From Acidobacteriota bacterium (GTDB lineage: Bacteria > Acidobacteriota > Blastocatellia > HR10), in NCBI GenBank assembly GCA_030550025.1, contig JAUQQC010000006.1, positions 1-64,000 of the forward strand: a stretch of 64,000 nucleotides of DNA, in the 5' to 3' direction. Numbering within the stretch: the first letter of the stretch is position 1; each line of letters starts with the position of its first letter. A model generated the notes under the pieces. It saw only the letters and a list, made by a program, of their open reading frames with translations. It searched no databases and had not been told where the DNA came from. The position numbers were made by a program, and so were the translations under genes. Of the stretch, positions 5,844 through 14,614 are shown piece by piece.

Positions 5844-7682
5844 ATGATGGGAAGACGCCAAGGGTGGGATGGCTGCACGAAGCGCGCCTTCTTCCGCGTG
5901 GCGCGCGCAAAGAGCGGTCGAGCTGTTGAGCTGAAGGGGAGAGGCGCGCTGGCCCTTCTTCTGCTTCTGGCGCTTGGGTGGGGTGCTCGTCCGATCGCGG
6001 CGGCGGAAGTCGAGCGTTTGACTCCGCGTGTGGCGATCGCCCCGGACCTTTTTCCGGCCGCCGAGGAAGCGCACGCGCTCGTGTGTTTGAGCAATGCGAA
6101 CGCGGGCGCGACGGCGCGCCTTCAGCCGGGAGACGTATGGCGCGTTCTGTTCGACCGCGCGCGCCTGCTTCTGGATGGTCAGATCGTTCGTCTGCAGAGC
6201 GTCTCGGAGCAGCTGCGCGTGGAAGATTGGCTCGTGCGCGTGGATTTCCTGAGCAATGCGCTTGAGTTTCACTATCAGGGCGAGCCCAAGCCGTTTCGCT
6301 CGGAGGATCGCGTATGCGCGGAGATCGTGGTGCTCACTTCGGCGGAGGTGGGACTTGTGCGCGTGGGGTTGGTCGTTCCCGATGATCCGACGCGATACGA
6401 ATTGACGTCTTCGGAACCGATCTTTGTGAGCGTCGTGGATTTTCCGACGGGGCCGCCGGGTCCCCCTGGGCCACCTGGACCGGCGGGGCCGGCCGGACCT
6501 CCAGGGCCGCCTGGGCCGGAGCGCGTCGTCATCTCGACCGAAGGAGCGCTCCCGGCTGGAGCCATCATCTTGGGGCGACCGAACGATCAAGGCATCCTCG
6601 CTTCGGGGTTCTCTGAGATCGGGCGCTCGGTCATCGAAGCGTGGTTTCCGACCTCGACCAGCAACGCACCGAGTGGGCGCAGCGGGCACACGGCCGTTTG
6701 GACCGGCACGGAGATGCTCATCTGGGGTGGGAGCACATTGATCATCGGCGGTTTCACGAACACGGGCGGGCGGTACGATCCAGCGACCGATACCTGGCGT
6801 CCGATCTCGACGGCGAATGCTCCGAGCCCGCGAAGCGGTCATACGGCCATTTGGACCGGAAGCGAAATGATCGTGTGGGGAGGGATTGGGCTTCTCGGCC
6901 CGCTCAATACGGGCGGGCGGTACGATCCAGCGACCGATACCTGGCGTCCGATCTCGACGACCAATGCGCCAAGTCCGCGAAGCAATCACACGGCCGTGTG
7001 GACCGGCACGGAGATGCTCATCTGGGGCGGCAGCGATAGTCGAGGTCCCTTGAACACAGGCGCGCGATACAATCCCGCGACCGATACGTGGACGCCCATC
7101 TCAACGGCGAATGCTCCGAGTCCGCGAAGCGGTCATACAGCCATTTGGACCGGAAGCGAAATGATCATCTGGGGCGGCGTCGGCAGCGGCGGCACGCGCA
7201 CGAACACAGGCGGACGTTATGATCCGCGCACCGATAGCTGGCGGCCCGTCAGCACGACTGGCGCGCCAAGCGCCCGCAGCCACCACACGGCCGTTTGGAC
7301 GGGATCGGTCATGATCGTCTGGGGAGGGATTAACAACATTGACTTCTTCGCCACGGGCGGTCGCTATGATCCGGCGCGCGATAGCTGGACGGCCACAAGT
7401 ACGGCGAATGCTCCCGATGGCCGAGGTCAGCATACGGCCATCTGGACCGGTACGGAGATGCTCATCTGGGGTGGGACCAATCTCAATGGAGCGCAAGGCT
7501 CTGGCGGCCGATATGATCCGCGCGCGAACAGTTGGTCGAGCTTCACCAGCTCCAATGCTCCGAGTGGGCGCAGCGGGCATACGGCCGTTTGGACGGGCAT
7601 GGAGATGATCGTCTGGGGCGGGATTGGTCCTCTCAATACGGGCGGACGTTTGGGCTTCCTCTCCTTCTACCGAAAGAACTGA
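5844..7682 (+). CDS. Exported protein with collagen-like segment and seven Kelch-like repeats
   Basis: 612 aa. AAGGAGGAG at 5832-5840 precedes ATG at 5844 and 5847. The product has a basic N-terminus and a hydrophobic export signal (about residues 35-54, GALALLLLLALGWGARPIAAA). A domain of about 150 residues of unknown type follows, then eight Gly-X-Y triplets (residues 203-226). The C-terminal half holds seven repeats of about 50-55 residues with HTAVWTG.EM.IWGG and GGRYDPATDTW, a galactose-oxidase/Kelch propeller pattern. DNA between repeats is nearly identical in places, pointing to recent duplication. It is likely a surface or extracellular binding protein. A perfect terminator follows. 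Confidence 0.85.
   Translation: MMGRRQGWDGCTKRAFFRVARAKSGRAVELKGRGALALLLLLALGWGARPIAAAEVERLTPRVAIAPDLFPAAEEAHALVCLSNANAGATARLQPGDVWRVLFDRARLLLDGQIVRLQSVSEQLRVEDWLVRVDFLSNALEFHYQGEPKPFRSEDRVCAEIVVLTSAEVGLVRVGLVVPDDPTRYELTSSEPIFVSVVDFPTGPPGPPGPPGPAGPAGPPGPPGPERVVISTEGALPAGAIILGRPNDQGILASGFSEIGRSVIEAWFPTSTSNAPSGRSGHTAVWTGTEMLIWGGSTLIIGGFTNTGGRYDPATDTWRPISTANAPSPRSGHTAIWTGSEMIVWGGIGLLGPLNTGGRYDPATDTWRPISTTNAPSPRSNHTAVWTGTEMLIWGGSDSRGPLNTGARYNPATDTWTPISTANAPSPRSGHTAIWTGSEMIIWGGVGSGGTRTNTGGRYDPRTDSWRPVSTTGAPSARSHHTAVWTGSVMIVWGGINNIDFFATGGRYDPARDSWTATSTANAPDGRGQHTAIWTGTEMLIWGGTNLNGAQGSGGRYDPRANSWSSFTSSNAPSGRSGHTAVWTGMEMIVWGGIGPLNTGGRLGFLSFYRKN
6670..7660 (+). repeat. In-gene tandem Kelch repeat array
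   Basis: Seven direct repeats of about 150 bp inside the Kelch gene. A stretch of close to 50 bp covering GGRYDPATDTWRPIST is identical around 6763-6812 and 6909-6958, more conserved than protein selection alone would need. Confidence 0.75.
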
Positions 7683-7704
7683 GCCCCCACCTCGCCCTCC
7701 GCTT

Positions 7705-7738
7705 GGGGACTCCCACGTGGAGTCCCCGTTCTTTTTTT
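7705..7738 (+). terminator. Rho-independent terminator of the Kelch gene
   Basis: GGGGACTCC (7705-7713) pairs perfectly with GGAGTCCCC (7719-7727) around a CACGT loop, followed by GTTCTTTTTTT. Confidence 0.92.
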
Positions 7739-7778
7739 CCTCACATGGTGATCTGGAGCCTTTCCATGGGGGATGAAC

Positions 7779-7807
7779 TTCAAGCCCGCATCGCTTTGTG
7801 CTACACT
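7779..7807 (+). promoter_or_regulatory. Promoter of the TPR-thioredoxin gene
   Basis: TTCAAG (7779-7784), 17 nt, then TACACT (7802-7807) with the TTGTGC extended -10 preceding it. Confidence 0.65.
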
Positions 7808-7838
7808 CATGCTGATGAAGCGGAAGGAGCGTCGGGCC

Positions 7839-9074
7839 ATGCGAGGCGTTCTGGTGAGTCTCCTTCTTTGGCTGCTCGGTTTCGGAGCGAGCACATTCGG
7901 CGCGCAAGCGACGGCCGAGCGTTCGGCGGCCGAATACGTCGAAGAAGTCCAGCAGCTTTTGCGCGACGCCGGACGCGCGGACTTGGCGGAGAAAGAGGCG
8001 GCGGCGATGCGCGAGCGCGCGCGCACCTTGGCGCGGCAATATGCGGCGCGCTTGAGGGGCAAGAATCTCGATAGGGCGGAGCGCCTTCAGCTTGGCTATC
8101 TCTACTATCTGGCGGATGACGTCGAGAACCTGGTGGCCGTCTTTCGCGACCTCCTGAACGATCGCGCGTTGAGCGAGGAGGATCGGCAGCGCCTGCGGCT
8201 CTATCTCATCGAGAAGTATTGCGAGAGCGGGCGTTTGGCCGAAGCCGAGAGCGAGCGCGCGGCTCTCTCCCCGCACGCGTTCAATGCGCGGGAGATGAGG
8301 GCCGCGGCGGCGATGTACCTCGCGATCGCCTACACGCGGGCCGGGCAATTGGAACGCGCGCTTCAGGAGCAGGAGAGAGCCTATGAGGCCGCGCGGGAGA
8401 GCGGGCTCGTCCCTCTCACTTGGAAGGCGGCGCGCGCGCTGGCCGAGCTGTATCTCGCTTTGGGGAAAGGCGAGCAGAGTCGCGCGCTGCTCTTGCGGTT
8501 GAAGGAGGAGCTACAGCGGCAACTCCCGTGGGCCGAAGGCGAAACTTTGCAGATGCTCACGCGCACGATCTCGCAGATCCAGAGCACGCTCGCGCAGCTG
8601 GAGTTGATCGGTAAGCCGGCGCCGGAGATCACCGTCGTGAAATGGATCGAGGAATCGCCCGTGCGCTTGGCCGATCTGCGCGGGCGCGTCGTCGCCTTGG
8701 AATTCTGGGCCGCTTGGTGTCCCGATTGTCGCGGGTTGATCCCACATGTGCGCGCTTGGGCGACGCGGTATGAGCCAGACGGCTTGAAAGTCCTCGCCGT
8801 GACCCGGTACTATGGGTTCAACGGCCGCGAGGTCGGACGCGCATCCAAGGAGGAGGAGGAGCGATTCTTGGCCGAGTTCAAGCGCTTGCGGGAATTGCCC
8901 TATGGGACGGCCATTGACGATGGCCAACGGAGCTTCGACACCTATCACGTGACGTGGGTCCCGACGATCGCCATCATTGATCGGACAGGTCGAGTTCGCT
9001 ATATCTTCACCTGGAATGAGAATCCGAGCTTGTGCGAGTGGATGATCACGCAGGTCTTGAGCGAGAGGAGTTGA
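7839..9074 (+). CDS. Exported TPR protein with TlpA-like thioredoxin domain
   Basis: 411 aa. The ATG at 7839 ([13 protein letters not shown]) follows GGAAGGAG and lies after the promoter, so upstream in-frame ATGs are rejected. A signal peptide is followed by about 240 residues of helical TPR-like repeats, then a C-terminal thioredoxin fold (about residues 255-411) with the redox pair CPDC in [11 protein letters not shown]. Such TlpA/ResA-like domains reduce disulfides of periplasmic proteins. It sits 13 nt before thiS, but a functional link is not evident. Confidence 0.88.
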   Translation: MRGVLVSLLLWLLGFGASTFGAQATAERSAAEYVEEVQQLLRDAGRADLAEKEAAAMRERARTLARQYAARLRGKNLDRAERLQLGYLYYLADDVENLVAVFRDLLNDRALSEEDRQRLRLYLIEKYCESGRLAEAESERAALSPHAFNAREMRAAAAMYLAIAYTRAGQLERALQEQERAYEAARESGLVPLTWKAARALAELYLALGKGEQSRALLLRLKEELQRQLPWAEGETLQMLTRTISQIQSTLAQLELIGKPAPEITVVKWIEESPVRLADLRGRVVALEFWAAWCPDCRGLIPHVRAWATRYEPDGLKVLAVTRYYGFNGREVGRASKEEEERFLAEFKRLRELPYGTAIDDGQRSFDTYHVTWVPTIAIIDRTGRVRYIFTWNENPSLCEWMITQVLSERS

Positions 9075-9087
9075 GGGGGGATCGCCG

Positions 9088-9291
9088 ATGCGTGTGATCC
9101 TGAATGGGGAGGAGCGAGAGATTCCCGATGGCCTCACCATCGCCGGCCTGATCGAACAGCTGGGGTTACATCCGGAGCGGGTGGCCGTCGAGCGGAATCG
9201 CGAGGTCGTTCCCCGTGCGCAGTGGGCGACCGTTGAAATTCGAGAGGGGGATCGGTTGGAGATCGTGCACTTCGTCGGCGGAGGGGCATGA
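9088..9291 (+). CDS. thiS: Sulfur carrier protein ThiS
   Basis: 67 aa with a beta-grasp (ubiquitin-like) fold. ThiS carries sulfur as a C-terminal thiocarboxylate for making the thiazole of thiamin. The sequence has the usual start (ILNGEEREI) and [12 protein letters not shown] helix, and ends VGGGA. The family normally ends in a bare Gly-Gly, so the extra Ala would have to be removed or tolerated before adenylation. No thiF, thiG or thiH is next to it; it follows the thioredoxin-like gene by 13 nt. Confidence 0.88.
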   Translation: MRVILNGEEREIPDGLTIAGLIEQLGLHPERVAVERNREVVPRAQWATVEIREGDRLEIVHFVGGGA

Positions 9292-9292
9292 G

Positions 9293-9307
9293 GCGCGCTA
9301 TGCGCGC
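9293..9307. terminator. Hairpin shared by the converging thiS and fur-like genes
   Basis: GCGCGC (9293-9298) and GCGCGC (9302-9307) form a six-bp stem around TAT between the two stop codons; TTCTTCT follows on the plus strand. Confidence 0.45.
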
Positions 9308-9753
9308 TCCTTCTTCTGGCACTCTCGACAAAGGCCGAGCACCTGCACCGTGTAGTCGAGGATGCGCCAGGACCCGGTGACCTCTTGGGGCAACGGCAGA
9401 TGCTCGAGCGCTTCAGTGGAGAAATCCTCGATGGCTTGGCACCGAACGCAGATGAGATGGTGGTGGCGCGCACGATTGGCGTCATAGCGCGCCGTCACGT
9501 GCAGCGGAGTCACCTTCGAGATGAAGCCCTCCTGTTCGAGCGTCTCCAGGGTTTTGTAGACGGTCGCCAGGGAGATCGTCGGGTGCTGGCGCCGGATACG
9601 ACGATAGATGTCCTCGGCGCTCGGATGCTGCGATGAGGTGAGCAGCGCGTGATAGATCGCCAACCGTTGCGGCGTCACGCTCAATCCGCGCGCGCGGCAG
9701 TGTGCGATGAACTGCGCCATCTTCGCCTTGATCGTTTCATCCCTCGCCTGCAA
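9298..9753 (-). CDS. Fur-family (PerR-like) metal-dependent repressor
   Basis: 151 aa, a normal length. The N-terminal winged helix (about 20-85) includes GLSVTPQRLAIYHAL and TISLATVYKTLETL. The dimerisation half has ARYDAN and the His run RHHHLICVRC, and the structural-zinc cysteines are CVRC and CREC. The Asp in RYDAN next to the His cluster is more PerR-like than Zur-like, but the subfamily is uncertain. An inverted repeat overlaps its own promoter, suggesting autoregulation. It is convergent with thiS. Confidence 0.9.
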   Translation of the reverse strand: MQARDETIKAKMAQFIAHCRARGLSVTPQRLAIYHALLTSSQHPSAEDIYRRIRRQHPTISLATVYKTLETLEQEGFISKVTPLHVTARYDANRARHHHLICVRCQAIEDFSTEALEHLPLPQEVTGSWRILDYTVQVLGLCRECQKKERA

Positions 9754-9794
9754 TGTCCCACTTCTCCCAAGAATGATTTTTCGATGCTAGGGAA

Positions 9795-9825
9795 GATTAA
9801 AACCTAATCCGGGCGGGGTCGTCAA
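9795..9825 (-). promoter_or_regulatory. Promoter and candidate operator of the Fur-like gene
   Basis: Minus-strand TTGACG (9825-9820) and TTTAAT (9801-9796) are 18 nt apart. The -10 region is overlapped by the inverted repeat GATTA-N5-TAATC (9795-9809), which is placed well for repression by the product. Confidence 0.55.
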
Positions 9826-9836
9826 GAGGGGGGGGA

Positions 9837-10676
9837 TCACGGAGTCTCGATCTCGGGCGCTTCCTCTAGCGGGGATTCTATGGGCTGCAAAGCGCGTCGG
9901 GCGAAGGTGAGGAAGCCCGTATGCCCGACCATTCGCTCAAAGGGGCGCGTCTTGCCGGGGCGCACAAGCAGATGTCGGAGGAGGATTTCAACGGTCTCGA
10001 TCATCACGAAGCCTTCGGCCTGGAGTGTGGCGACCATGCGCTCGACTTGATTGAACGTGGGGGAGATCGAAGCCAGGCGGCCGCCGCCGCGAAGGGCGCG
10101 TCGGGCAGCGGGAACCCCCTCCCAAGGCGAGGGCAAGTCCAGCAGCACGACATCCACGTCCTCTTCGTCGAAGCCTTCGGCGGCATCCCGCACTTTGAAC
10201 TCGACCAGATGCGCAAGCCCTGCGCGCTCGACGTTCTCGCGCGCGATCTCCAGGAATCGCGGCTCGCGATCATAAGCGTAGACTTTACCCGTCGGTGCGA
10301 CGGCCGTCGCCAGAGCGAGCGTTGCCGCTCCGGAGCCAACACCGCATTCGATGACGTGCATGCCCGAGCGCACGCCCGTCTTCACGAGGATCAGGCCTGC
10401 ATCCTTCGGATAGATGATCTGCGTCAGCCGTCGCACCTTCATCATTCGGTCTTCAAGGGTCGGCTCCAGCACGACGAAGGGCCGACCCGTCGAGCTGCGC
10501 ACGATCTCGCCGTAGCGCTTCCCCACGACATCGGCATGACGGATCTCCCCGGCATGCGTCCCGAGTTTCCCCCCTTCGGTGAGGGAAATCAGGTAGGTCT
10601 TCCGGTCAGGCGAATAGAGCAAGACTGCGTCTCCGAGTTTGAGGCCGTCGCTCATGGAGCTGCGTTCGAGGCTCAC
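9837..10676 (-). CDS. trmI: tRNA (adenine-58-N1)-methyltransferase, TrmI type
   Basis: 279 aa SAM-dependent methyltransferase. An N-terminal small beta domain (GDAVLLYSPDRKTYLI) precedes the Rossmann fold, with the SAM motif VIECGVGSGAATLALA, the acidic DREPRFLEIA strand and DVVLLDLPSPW. The family makes m1A58 in tRNA, important for tRNA stability, especially in thermophiles. The GTG start at 10676 overlaps the speB stop (GTGA), implying translational coupling; an ATG at 10655 is an alternative. It is the last gene of the polyamine operon, and both polyamines and m1A58 stabilise RNA. Confidence 0.9.
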   Translation of the reverse strand: MSLERSSMSDGLKLGDAVLLYSPDRKTYLISLTEGGKLGTHAGEIRHADVVGKRYGEIVRSSTGRPFVVLEPTLEDRMMKVRRLTQIIYPKDAGLILVKTGVRSGMHVIECGVGSGAATLALATAVAPTGKVYAYDREPRFLEIARENVERAGLAHLVEFKVRDAAEGFDEEDVDVVLLDLPSPWEGVPAARRALRGGGRLASISPTFNQVERMVATLQAEGFVMIETVEILLRHLLVRPGKTRPFERMVGHTGFLTFARRALQPIESPLEEAPEIETP

Positions 10677-11563
10677 GGATTCTCGCGCGGGAGAGCGTGG
10701 TGAAAGATGTACCCGAGCGCCTTGTAGATGAGCTTCGCCACGATGAAATTCGACGCCTCATGTCCGGGCATGGGACAGAGTTCGGTCACATCCATACCGA
10801 CGATGGTGCGGTGTTCGGCCGTTTGGCGAATCAGCTGCAGCGTCTCGGTCCAGGAGAGGCCGCCTGGTTCCGGCGTCCCCGTGGCGGGGATGAGCGAGGG
10901 GTCCAACCCATCCACATCAATGGTCAGGTACACGTGTGGGCTCAGGGCGGCGATGACTTGAGGGATCCATTCGCGCGGATCCTGAAGGTCTTTGGCGAAG
11001 AACGTCGTGACGGGAAGCTGCCGTCGAGCACGCGCTTCTTCGAGCGAGAGGGCTCGGACGCCAACTTGCACGACGGGGCAAATCTCGACCAAGCGCGCCG
11101 CGACCGAGGCGTGACTATAGGGGGTGTCGTCGTATTGATCGCGCAAGTCGGCGTGAGCATCGATTTGAAGGACGGTCAGATCGGGATACCGTTCGGCGAC
11201 GGCGCGGACGATCGGGCTGGTGATCGAATGTTCGCCGCCGAGCGTGCAGAGGAATTTCCCCGTCCGGAGTAATCGGCGCGCTTCGTGATAGAGCCGTTCG
11301 ATAACTTCTTCGATCGGGGCATTGACCGGGGCCGGCGGCAGCGTGTGAATCCCCAGGCGATAGACCTCCGCTTCCAGCTCCTCGTCATAGAGCTCCAGAT
11401 GGCGCGAGGCCTCGATGATGGCATGAGGGCCGAGCGCCGTGCCCTTCAAGAACGTCGTCGTCGCTTCAAACGGCACAGGCCAGATGAGGATGCGCGCCGT
11501 CTCCCACGCCGCGTATTCCTCGGGCAAACCGCCGAAATTGAATCGGAGTTCCGGGACGCTCAT
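10673..11563 (-). CDS. speB: Agmatinase (ureohydrolase)
   Basis: 296 aa. Hydrolyses agmatine to putrescine and urea with a two-manganese centre. The ligands are visible: His in GGEHS, the DAHADLRD block and DVDGLDPS, plus the late MDVTELCP segment. Arginase is excluded mainly by context: an arginine decarboxylase gene lies in the same operon. It starts at ATG 11563, 44 nt after the speY-like gene, and overlaps trmI by four bases. Confidence 0.92.
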   Translation of the reverse strand: MSVPELRFNFGGLPEEYAAWETARILIWPVPFEATTTFLKGTALGPHAIIEASRHLELYDEELEAEVYRLGIHTLPPAPVNAPIEEVIERLYHEARRLLRTGKFLCTLGGEHSITSPIVRAVAERYPDLTVLQIDAHADLRDQYDDTPYSHASVAARLVEICPVVQVGVRALSLEEARARRQLPVTTFFAKDLQDPREWIPQVIAALSPHVYLTIDVDGLDPSLIPATGTPEPGGLSWTETLQLIRQTAEHRTIVGMDVTELCPMPGHEASNFIVAKLIYKALGYIFHHALPRENP

Positions 11564-11606
11564 CGTCCTCTCGCCGGATGCTGCGGGCGGATATAGCCGA
11601 GGCCGC

Positions 11607-12662
11607 TCATGGATAATTGACGCGCAGCTCGCGCCCCATGATGAAGGTGGGGCGACGACGCAGCTTCGCCTCTCGGATCGCGCCCTGCGCCAACGCCGTC
11701 ACCAAAAGCGGCATGGCAATGGTCGTATCGCAGTAGACGGTGACGGTCTGCGCCCCCTTGGCAATGGCGCCCCAACTCTGCGCCTCCTCGAAGGTCGAGC
11801 CGGAGACCGTACCGAAGTACGGCGGATCGGTGATGACCTGAATGGCATAGTGATGGCCGCGCGCATTCGCCTTGAGCATCGCAGCGGTCGTCTCGGCCTG
11901 CGCCAGGAACTGCTTCGGACTGCCGCCGTCGAAGCAGATGATGCCCGTCTTTGGCGCTCGGCTCACGATCTGTGCGATCTCCACCACATCTTGCACGAGA
12001 TCGAATTGAAAGACGGTCTTGCGTTCGACTCGGCTGACGGCCAAGCCCACAGCGATTGAGGAGTCGGCTACGGCCGGACAGAAGATCGGGACCTTCGCCT
12101 TATAGGCGGCCGTCAAGATGCCATCTTCGGTCGCGATCTCCGCCAGCTCGCGCCCCAAGAGATAGAAGAACTCGCGCGTCGAGTACGGACGGCTCAGGTC
12201 CAATTGTGCGATGAAGTTGCCGATCCATTCGTCGGCCTCGCGGAATTCGACCTCGCTGGCCAGGGTATCGTACATCCGGTCCACGAGTGCTTCTTGCAGC
12301 TCCGTATCATCCAGATTCGGACTCCCGATATAGTGGTATCGTCCGAGCGTCTCATGCAGGTCATGGAAGAGATTGGTGCCCGTCGTGACCAGGACGTCAA
12401 TGAAGCGATTCTTGATCAAGTAGGCCACCAGACGCCGCATGCCGGCTGGAACCGCCCATCCGGCCAACCCCATGAGGATCGTCGCGTGATCGGCGAGCAT
12501 CTTCTTCCAGATGTTGCGCGCCAGGGCGAGATTCCGCCCCTGGAAGGAGATGCCCTCCATCTTGTCGAGCAGACCGGCGACGGACCGATCCCGATCGATT
12601 TGGATCGGGCGCGTGGGTGTGGTCAGGAATTTCGTGCTCTTGGTCTTGCGAATGACCATCAT
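11607..12662 (-). CDS. speY: Deoxyhypusine synthase-like protein, probable homospermidine synthase
   Basis: 351 aa. It belongs to the deoxyhypusine synthase fold (TGTNLFHDLHETLG; FCPAVADSSIAVGLA; ICFDGGSPKQFL; EEAQSWGAIAKGAQ). Bacteria lack eIF5A; a cyanobacterial homologue, SpeY, makes homospermidine from putrescine, and the speA and speB neighbours fit that route. Where human deoxyhypusine synthase has its imine-forming Lys (SWGKI), this protein reads SWGAI, with a Lys three residues later. Whether that is normal for bacterial homologues could not be checked here. ATGs at 12662 and 12659 are both possible. Confidence 0.85.
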   Translation of the reverse strand: MMVIRKTKSTKFLTTPTRPIQIDRDRSVAGLLDKMEGISFQGRNLALARNIWKKMLADHATILMGLAGWAVPAGMRRLVAYLIKNRFIDVLVTTGTNLFHDLHETLGRYHYIGSPNLDDTELQEALVDRMYDTLASEVEFREADEWIGNFIAQLDLSRPYSTREFFYLLGRELAEIATEDGILTAAYKAKVPIFCPAVADSSIAVGLAVSRVERKTVFQFDLVQDVVEIAQIVSRAPKTGIICFDGGSPKQFLAQAETTAAMLKANARGHHYAIQVITDPPYFGTVSGSTFEEAQSWGAIAKGAQTVTVYCDTTIAMPLLVTALAQGAIREAKLRRRPTFIMGRELRVNYP

Positions 12663-12668
12663 AGCCGT

Positions 12669-14567
12669 TCATTCCAGATAGGTGTATTTTTGCGCGTATG
12701 CGCGGTATCGCTCATGGAGATCGGCTTCCTCTTGATCGGCCACCTGCCCCCGCTTGATGGCTTGAACGAGATTGCGCCGAAAGCCCTCGTGCAAGAAGGC
12801 GCGATCGTAGCGGGCGAGGGCGAGCACCTCGTCCAGGTGTTGGCCGGGGATGATCTTCTGAACGTGGAAGCCGCCATCCTCGTCAATGAGAATGTGGGCT
12901 TCGTTGAGCGTCCCCAAGAGATTGTGGAAATTCCCCATTGCCTCCTGATAGGCGCCGACCAAAAGGATCGCCAGATAGTATGGCTCGTGCGTGAAGGGGT
13001 GGACCTCGAGCACCTCTTTGACGTCCTTCACATCCACGAACTTATCGATGATGCCATCGGAGTCGCAGGTCAGATCCACGAGCGTCGCCGCTTCCGTCGG
13101 CGGCTCGTTCAACTTGTGGATCGGCATGATAGGGAAGAGGTGATCGAGGGCCCAGGCATCGGGGACCGTGCGGAAGACCGAGAAGTTGCACAGGTATTTG
13201 GCAGCCAGCAGCTTCTGCAACTCCTCGCTCTCCTCCCGGAAGGCCTTCGACTGGCGGGCGAAGTGCTCGACGCGATCCAGAATCTGCCAGAAGAGCACTT
13301 CGCCTTTGGCGCGGTCCTCCAAGTCAATATAGCCGAGGTTGAAGAGCGTCACCAACTCGTCCTTATGTTCGAGAGCATCATGATAGTATTCGCGATAATT
13401 CTTCGAGGTGATGTGATCGCGGAGATCGCGCAGCTCCAGCACGACCTGTGGATCGTCCTCGTCCACATCCGTGGGCGCGATCTCATCAATCACGGTCTCG
13501 ATCTCGTCCTGCACGTTGACGATGACCATGGCGTGATAGGCCGTCAGGATGCGTCCGGACTCGGTGACGATGATGGGTTCCGGGACGTTCTCATCGGCGC
13601 AGATACTGGAGATCGTGTAGACGACATCGTTGGCGAATTCCTGCATCGTGTAGTTGGCGGAGGACTCGAACGAAGAATGGCTTCCGTCGTAATCCACGCC
13701 GATGCCGCCTCCGACGTTGAGGTACTGGATGTCCACGCCCATCTTGCGCATCTTGGCGTAGACGCGGGCGGCCTCGCGGACGGCGTTCTTGATGCGGCGG
13801 ATGTCGGTGATCTGCGACCCGATGTGGCAGTGGAGCATCTTCAGCGTATCCAGGAGCCGATGTTCCCGAAGCTGCTTGATGACTTCCAACGTCTCGGTCG
13901 TCGTCAGGCCAAATTTGGCCGTCTCGCCGCCAGATTTCTCCCAGCGACCGCTGCCGCGCGAGTAGAGCTTGACGCGCACGCCTAAGCGCGGCCATCGCGC
14001 CGATTGGGCCGCCAGATGCAAAAAGCTCGCCAGCTCGTTCAACTTCTCGATGACGACGAAGGTCTGTTTGCCGATCCAGCTGGCCAGAAATGCCATCTCG
14101 ATGAAGGCATCGTCCTTGAAGCCGTTGCAGACCAACAAGGACTCCGGTGGCTGCTCCAGGGCCAGGGCTGCGTATAACTCCGCCTTCGTCCCCACCTCCA
14201 GGCCGTAGTTGTACTTGCTCCCTTCCTGGAGGAAGGCCTCCACGACGTCGCGTCGCGGGTTCACCTTCATCGGATAAACGGCCAGATGCGCGCCGCGGTA
14301 ATCGAACTCTCGAATAGCCTGCGCGAACGACTGATGGAGCTCGCGAATTTGGCTGGCGATGATTTGCGGGAATCGCAGCAAAAGTGGAGGCTTCAACCGG
14401 CAGCGGGAGATCAGGTGATCAACGATGGCTTTTACGTCCGCCGCGTGCGCGCCGTTTTTCGTCGGTCGGACCGTGAGGTGGCCCAACTTATTGATCCCGA
14501 AATATCCTGCGCCCCAATTTTCAATCCCATAGGTTTGGATCGTCTGCTCGGTCGAGATTTTGCTCAA
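12669..14567 (-). CDS. speA: Biosynthetic arginine decarboxylase
   Basis: 632 aa, the usual size. PLP enzyme of the alanine-racemase fold that converts arginine to agmatine and CO2. The PLP lysine lies in YPMKVNP (about residue 100), and HCHIGSQ, LNVGGGIGVDYDG and VTESGR are typical of the family. It is the first gene of the operon speA-speY-speB-trmI, separated from speY by six bases, with a promoter directly upstream. Confidence 0.95.
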   Translation of the reverse strand: MSKISTEQTIQTYGIENWGAGYFGINKLGHLTVRPTKNGAHAADVKAIVDHLISRCRLKPPLLLRFPQIIASQIRELHQSFAQAIREFDYRGAHLAVYPMKVNPRRDVVEAFLQEGSKYNYGLEVGTKAELYAALALEQPPESLLVCNGFKDDAFIEMAFLASWIGKQTFVVIEKLNELASFLHLAAQSARWPRLGVRVKLYSRGSGRWEKSGGETAKFGLTTTETLEVIKQLREHRLLDTLKMLHCHIGSQITDIRRIKNAVREAARVYAKMRKMGVDIQYLNVGGGIGVDYDGSHSSFESSANYTMQEFANDVVYTISSICADENVPEPIIVTESGRILTAYHAMVIVNVQDEIETVIDEIAPTDVDEDDPQVVLELRDLRDHITSKNYREYYHDALEHKDELVTLFNLGYIDLEDRAKGEVLFWQILDRVEHFARQSKAFREESEELQKLLAAKYLCNFSVFRTVPDAWALDHLFPIMPIHKLNEPPTEAATLVDLTCDSDGIIDKFVDVKDVKEVLEVHPFTHEPYYLAILLVGAYQEAMGNFHNLLGTLNEAHILIDEDGGFHVQKIIPGQHLDEVLALARYDRAFLHEGFRRNLVQAIKRGQVADQEEADLHERYRAYAQKYTYLE

Positions 14568-14614
14568 TTTCCGTCCACCCTCACCTCAGTTTTCCCCCCA
14601 TATCCAGGCCAGAT

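Noticed and set aside
6275-6568. Minus-strand frame with collagen-like GPGGPGGPAG repeats
   Set aside because: The reverse complement of a Gly-Pro-Pro coding stretch also reads as Gly/Pro repeats; the real gene is on the plus strand.
6670-7660. Direct repeats as a CRISPR array
   Set aside because: The repeats are about 150 bp, in frame and encode Kelch blades.
9837-10676. Protein-isoaspartate methyltransferase instead of TrmI
   Set aside because: The N-terminal beta domain and the DVVLLDLPSPW motif fit the tRNA m1A58 enzyme better.
12204-13985. 593-codon open frame on the plus strand
   Set aside because: It lies opposite speA, whose protein is unmistakable. GC-rich third positions leave long stop-free antisense frames throughout this window.
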